This document shows, in pieces, positions 12,230-14,208 of a DNA stretch of 14,208 nt. Position 1 is the stretch's first letter; the number at the start of each line of letters is the position of its first letter. Where the stretch lies: assembly GCA_030550735.1 (NCBI GenBank), contig JAUQOT010000013.1, forward strand, positions 1 to 14,208. The letters run 5' to 3'. The DNA is from Patescibacteria group bacterium (GTDB lineage Bacteria > Patescibacteriota > Minisyncoccia > UBA6257 > HR35). Below the pieces are notes generated by a model. The model saw only the letters and a list, made by a program, of their open reading frames with translations, made no database searches and was not told the DNA's origin. Both the position numbers and the translations under genes were made by a program.

Positions 12230-12381
12230 TATTAAATTGAAAAAATTTTTATCAATTACTTTCCTATTATTACAAATATGTTGTTTAATTGCGTGATTTT
12301 ATTCATAAAACTTAATCAAGAAAAATTAGCAAACCTTATTCGTAAATAATTCGCCAGAACTAATTATGAAATTGAAAATAA

Positions 12382-14208
12382 TTATTTAAGAGAATTTAGT
12401 TTGACTTTAAGTTCATCAATTTCTTTTTGGTGCTCTTTGATAATTTTTTGTTGTTTTTTAATAATTTTCTGTTGTTCTTTGATTGCTTCAACTAAGACAG
12501 GAATAACTCTATTATAGTCTACTGATTTATAACCATTGGAATCAGTAGAGACAATTTCAGGTAAAATACTTTCAACTTCTTGAGCAATAAAACCTAATGA
12601 TGGCTTACCTGTTTCTTTCCAATTGAATTTAACACCCCTAAGTTGGCTTACAATATCTAAAGCATTATTAATTTCAGAAATATTTGTTTTAAAGTTTATA
12701 TCAGAAAAAACATTCCAAGCATTAGCAATTGCTGAAGTTCCATCTCCCGCATTTCCCACTTGAAGCTTATATCCTGGTGCTGTCGTCCCGATGCCGACGT
12801 TGCCCGCTTTATCCACTCTTAATCCTTTCCTAATATTTTTTAATTCTGCAGTATTGAGAACTGATAATAAATCATAAGAGACAAAAAGAGGATCTCCTTT
12901 ATCATCTAAATTAACTAATTCGGGAATAATTTTGTATGTTTCTTCAGCTAATAATCCAAAAGTTCTTATACCCGAAGATTTTAATTTAAAACTCACTGGC
13001 CTTAATTCATATATTTTTTCAGAATCTATTTCTAAATCAGTAATATCCGTTTTAGACTCTGTTTTAGATAACCAAATATTTATTCCATAAAGATTTCCAT
13101 CTTCAAGTTGTATCTCTAAATAGGGATTAGACGTAAGTCGTGCTTTTCTTAATATAAACCATCTACTATAAGTATCGGGATCCCAAGTATGATTGCTGTT
13201 AACTCTTATAAACCCTGCTACATCCAAAGAGGGTCGATAGGGATTATTGGCATTTGGTGCCATCGTCCCGATGCCGACGTTGCCAAAAACTGCATTAAGC
13301 CAAGTGTCGCCGTTACCACCTAATTTGATATTGTTAACCGGATTTGCGGCTTGTCCATTTTGAATAAAAACAGCTACAGGACCATTGGTGTTTGTATTGC
13401 GGAAAAAAACTATATTTGCAGCTTTGGTATTATCAGTTGTTATTGGATTAATATCGAAACGTGTTTCTCCTGCGCCACCAATAAATGGGTTGAATTGTAC
13501 TAAACCCTTGAGGTCTAAAATAGCTCCCGGTGCCGTCGTCCCGATGCCGACGTTGCCGCTATCTCTATTTATAAAGATACCAAGCGTTTCCACTCCGTTT
13601 GATAATCCAACCAATTTTAAGCCACCTATCCCTCCGGCGGCAGCATCATCAAAGTATACTCGAGCACCATAATTTTTGGCTGTAGGATCTTGCATTTCTA
13701 TCCCAGGTGTCCCCCCAGCACCAGCAGATGAAGAAATGAACACAGGAAACCCACTCCCATGAACATGTAATTTACTTCCTGGTGTCGTCGTTCCAATTCC
13801 AACATTTCCCATAAAGTAATAATCTCCTCCTCCTGTATTTGCTCCGAATTGGCCAGCAGAAACATTAGCTGCATTAATTGTTCCTGTATAAGTTCCAATT
13901 ATTTGATTAGCGCTAATTGTTCCATTTACATCTAATTCATAAGATGGAGATGTTGTTTTTATTCCTAATCTTTTATTAACATTATCCCAATGTAAATTAG
14001 TATCCGAAGATAAAGTGTTGCTTCCTGTCCAGAAGGCTATTTTATTAATTGAACCGCTTCCAGTAACAATAGGAGCACCAAAATATTCAATTAAAACACC
14101 CTGAGTTGAACTTGTCATAACTAGTCTTCCGGCTCCAGGCCAAGTAGACGAGCCCCAAATAAGAGAAGGTACTGGTGTACAATAAGTATTTTGGGCTTCA
14201 GATTTATT
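12382..14208 (-). CDS. Large surface/fibre-like protein with tandem S74 (endosialidase chaperone) domains, 5' end beyond window
   Basis: The frame stays open to the right edge (608 visible residues, numbered here from the edge), so an ATG at 14118 is internal. The body is glycine/asparagine-rich with repeats of the type GNVGIGTTAPG..LDV at about 80-94, 135-149, 219-233, 310-330 and 470-484. These are seen in phage tail fibres and in trimeric surface proteins of CPR bacteria. The C-terminus is a Peptidase_S74 intramolecular chaperone: FSDINFKTNI with S502/K507 (Ser-x4-Lys, the spacing of the self-cleavage dyad), then GFIAQEVESILPEIV and KSVDYNRVIPVLVEAI, ending in a Lys/Gln-rich coiled coil (about 574-606). 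A second, divergent S74-like unit lies at about 378-460. It probably trimerises and releases its C-terminus by self-cleavage. No phage genes are nearby, so it is probably a cell-surface protein. Confidence 0.88.
   Translation of the reverse strand, partial: NKSEAQNTYCTPVPSLIWGSSTWPGAGRLVMTSSTQGVLIEYFGAPIVTGSGSINKIAFWTGSNTLSSDTNLHWDNVNKRLGIKTTSPSYELDVNGTISANQIIGTYTGTINAANVSAGQFGANTGGGDYYFMGNVGIGTTTPGSKLHVHGSGFPVFISSSAGAGGTPGIEMQDPTAKNYGARVYFDDAAAGGIGGLKLVGLSNGVETLGIFINRDSGNVGIGTTAPGAILDLKGLVQFNPFIGGAGETRFDINPITTDNTKAANIVFFRNTNTNGPVAVFIQNGQAANPVNNIKLGGNGDTWLNAVFGNVGIGTMAPNANNPYRPSLDVAGFIRVNSNHTWDPDTYSRWFILRKARLTSNPYLEIQLEDGNLYGINIWLSKTESKTDITDLEIDSEKIYELRPVSFKLKSSGIRTFGLLAEETYKIIPELVNLDDKGDPLFVSYDLLSVLNTAELKNIRKGLRVDKAGNVGIGTTAPGYKLQVGNAGDGTSAIANAWNVFSDINFKTNISEINNALDIVSQLRGVKFNWKETGKPSLGFIAQEVESILPEIVSTDSNGYKSVDYNRVIPVLVEAIKEQQKIIKKQQKIIKEHQKEIDELKVKLNSLK
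12776..13974 (-). repeat. Five copies of a 29-nt GNVGIGTTAP-coding repeat, three GC-rich and almost identical
   Basis: Copies lie at 12776-12804, 13256-13284, 13529-13557, 13781-13809 and 13946-13974. The first three share an identical 22-nt core (15 of 22 bases G or C) using GGC, AAC, GTC and ATC codons that are rare in the rest of this AT-rich window. They differ only in the last few bases. The fourth codes for almost the same peptide with AT-rich codons, and the fifth (RLGIKTTSP) is more diverged. All are in the same reading frame, with spacings of 480, 273, 252 and 165 nt. Confidence 0.9.

Larger units (their letters stand above)
12083..12381. other. 299-bp convergent intergenic region with AT-rich hairpins
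   Basis: No protein gene is visible. The region lies between the 3' ends of ftsH (plus) and the S74 surface-protein gene (minus), so it should hold terminators for both. It contains the two hairpins listed separately and four copies of a 7-mer in alternating orientation: GCTAATT at 12126 and 12223, AATTAGC at 12175 and 12324. The rest is simple A+T-rich sequence without a clear tRNA or small-RNA fold. Confidence 0.6.

Noticed and set aside
12776..13809. CRISPR-like series of GC-rich repeats
   Set aside because: The repeats are unevenly spaced (165-480 nt), in one reading frame inside a coding region, and encode a known fibre motif.
12382..14208. Prophage tail-fibre gene marking a prophage
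   Set aside because: No other phage gene is visible in the window, and S74/GNVGIGTT proteins also occur as bacterial surface proteins; only the domain resemblance is supported.

Overview
The window looks like chromosome from a low-GC member of the Candidate Phyla Radiation (Patescibacteria), probably near Parcubacteria. This is inferred from strong A+T bias, very tight gene packing with ATGA and TAATG overlaps, a short GyrA, an array of small signal-peptide/TrbC-VirB2-like membrane proteins, and a large surface protein with GNVGIGTT repeats and a C-terminal S74 chaperone domain. TGA ends several genes, so the code is standard rather than the UGA=Gly code of Gracilibacteria and SR1.

Left part (8-7796, all minus strand). 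Read in the direction of transcription, one dense cluster runs: a 160-aa protein with a faint metallo-beta-lactamase resemblance and no histidines; a 65-aa membrane peptide; gyrA; a SAM methyltransferase; a membrane-anchored extracellular solute-binding protein; then six small membrane proteins (3111 to 188) carrying seven copies of a two-helix, VirB2/TrbC-pilin-like module; and finally tRNA-Leu(UAG) and tRNA-Glu(CUC), one nucleotide apart. Most joints down to 1704 overlap or nearly touch, so translation is probably coupled. A 96-bp gap precedes the best major-pilin candidate (1233-1607). One pilin-like gene (520-1200) is a fusion of two modules with a signal-peptide-like segment between them.

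Middle part (7830-12082, plus strand). A 33-bp divergent promoter region separates the gyrA/pilin cluster from a two-gene operon: a four-S1-domain ribosomal protein S1 and FtsH. FtsH is interrupted by a 451-residue in-frame intein placed just after the pore loop and before SRVRD. The intein keeps its splicing residues, but one of the two catalytic acids of its LAGLIDADG endonuclease appears to be lost.

Right part. A 299-bp convergent intergenic region (12083-12381) holds AT-rich hairpins and alternating copies of AATTAGC/GCTAATT. Beyond it, on the minus strand, is the 3' 1.8 kb of a large surface/fibre protein with two S74-type domains in tandem and GC-rich repeats that are nearly identical at DNA level. 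It runs off the right edge.

The best candidate for an undescribed system is the array of pilin-like modules with its solute-binding protein. It resembles a type IV secretion/pilus subunit set, but no ATPase or assembly gene lies in this window. Assignments come from reading the sequence; no database search was run.
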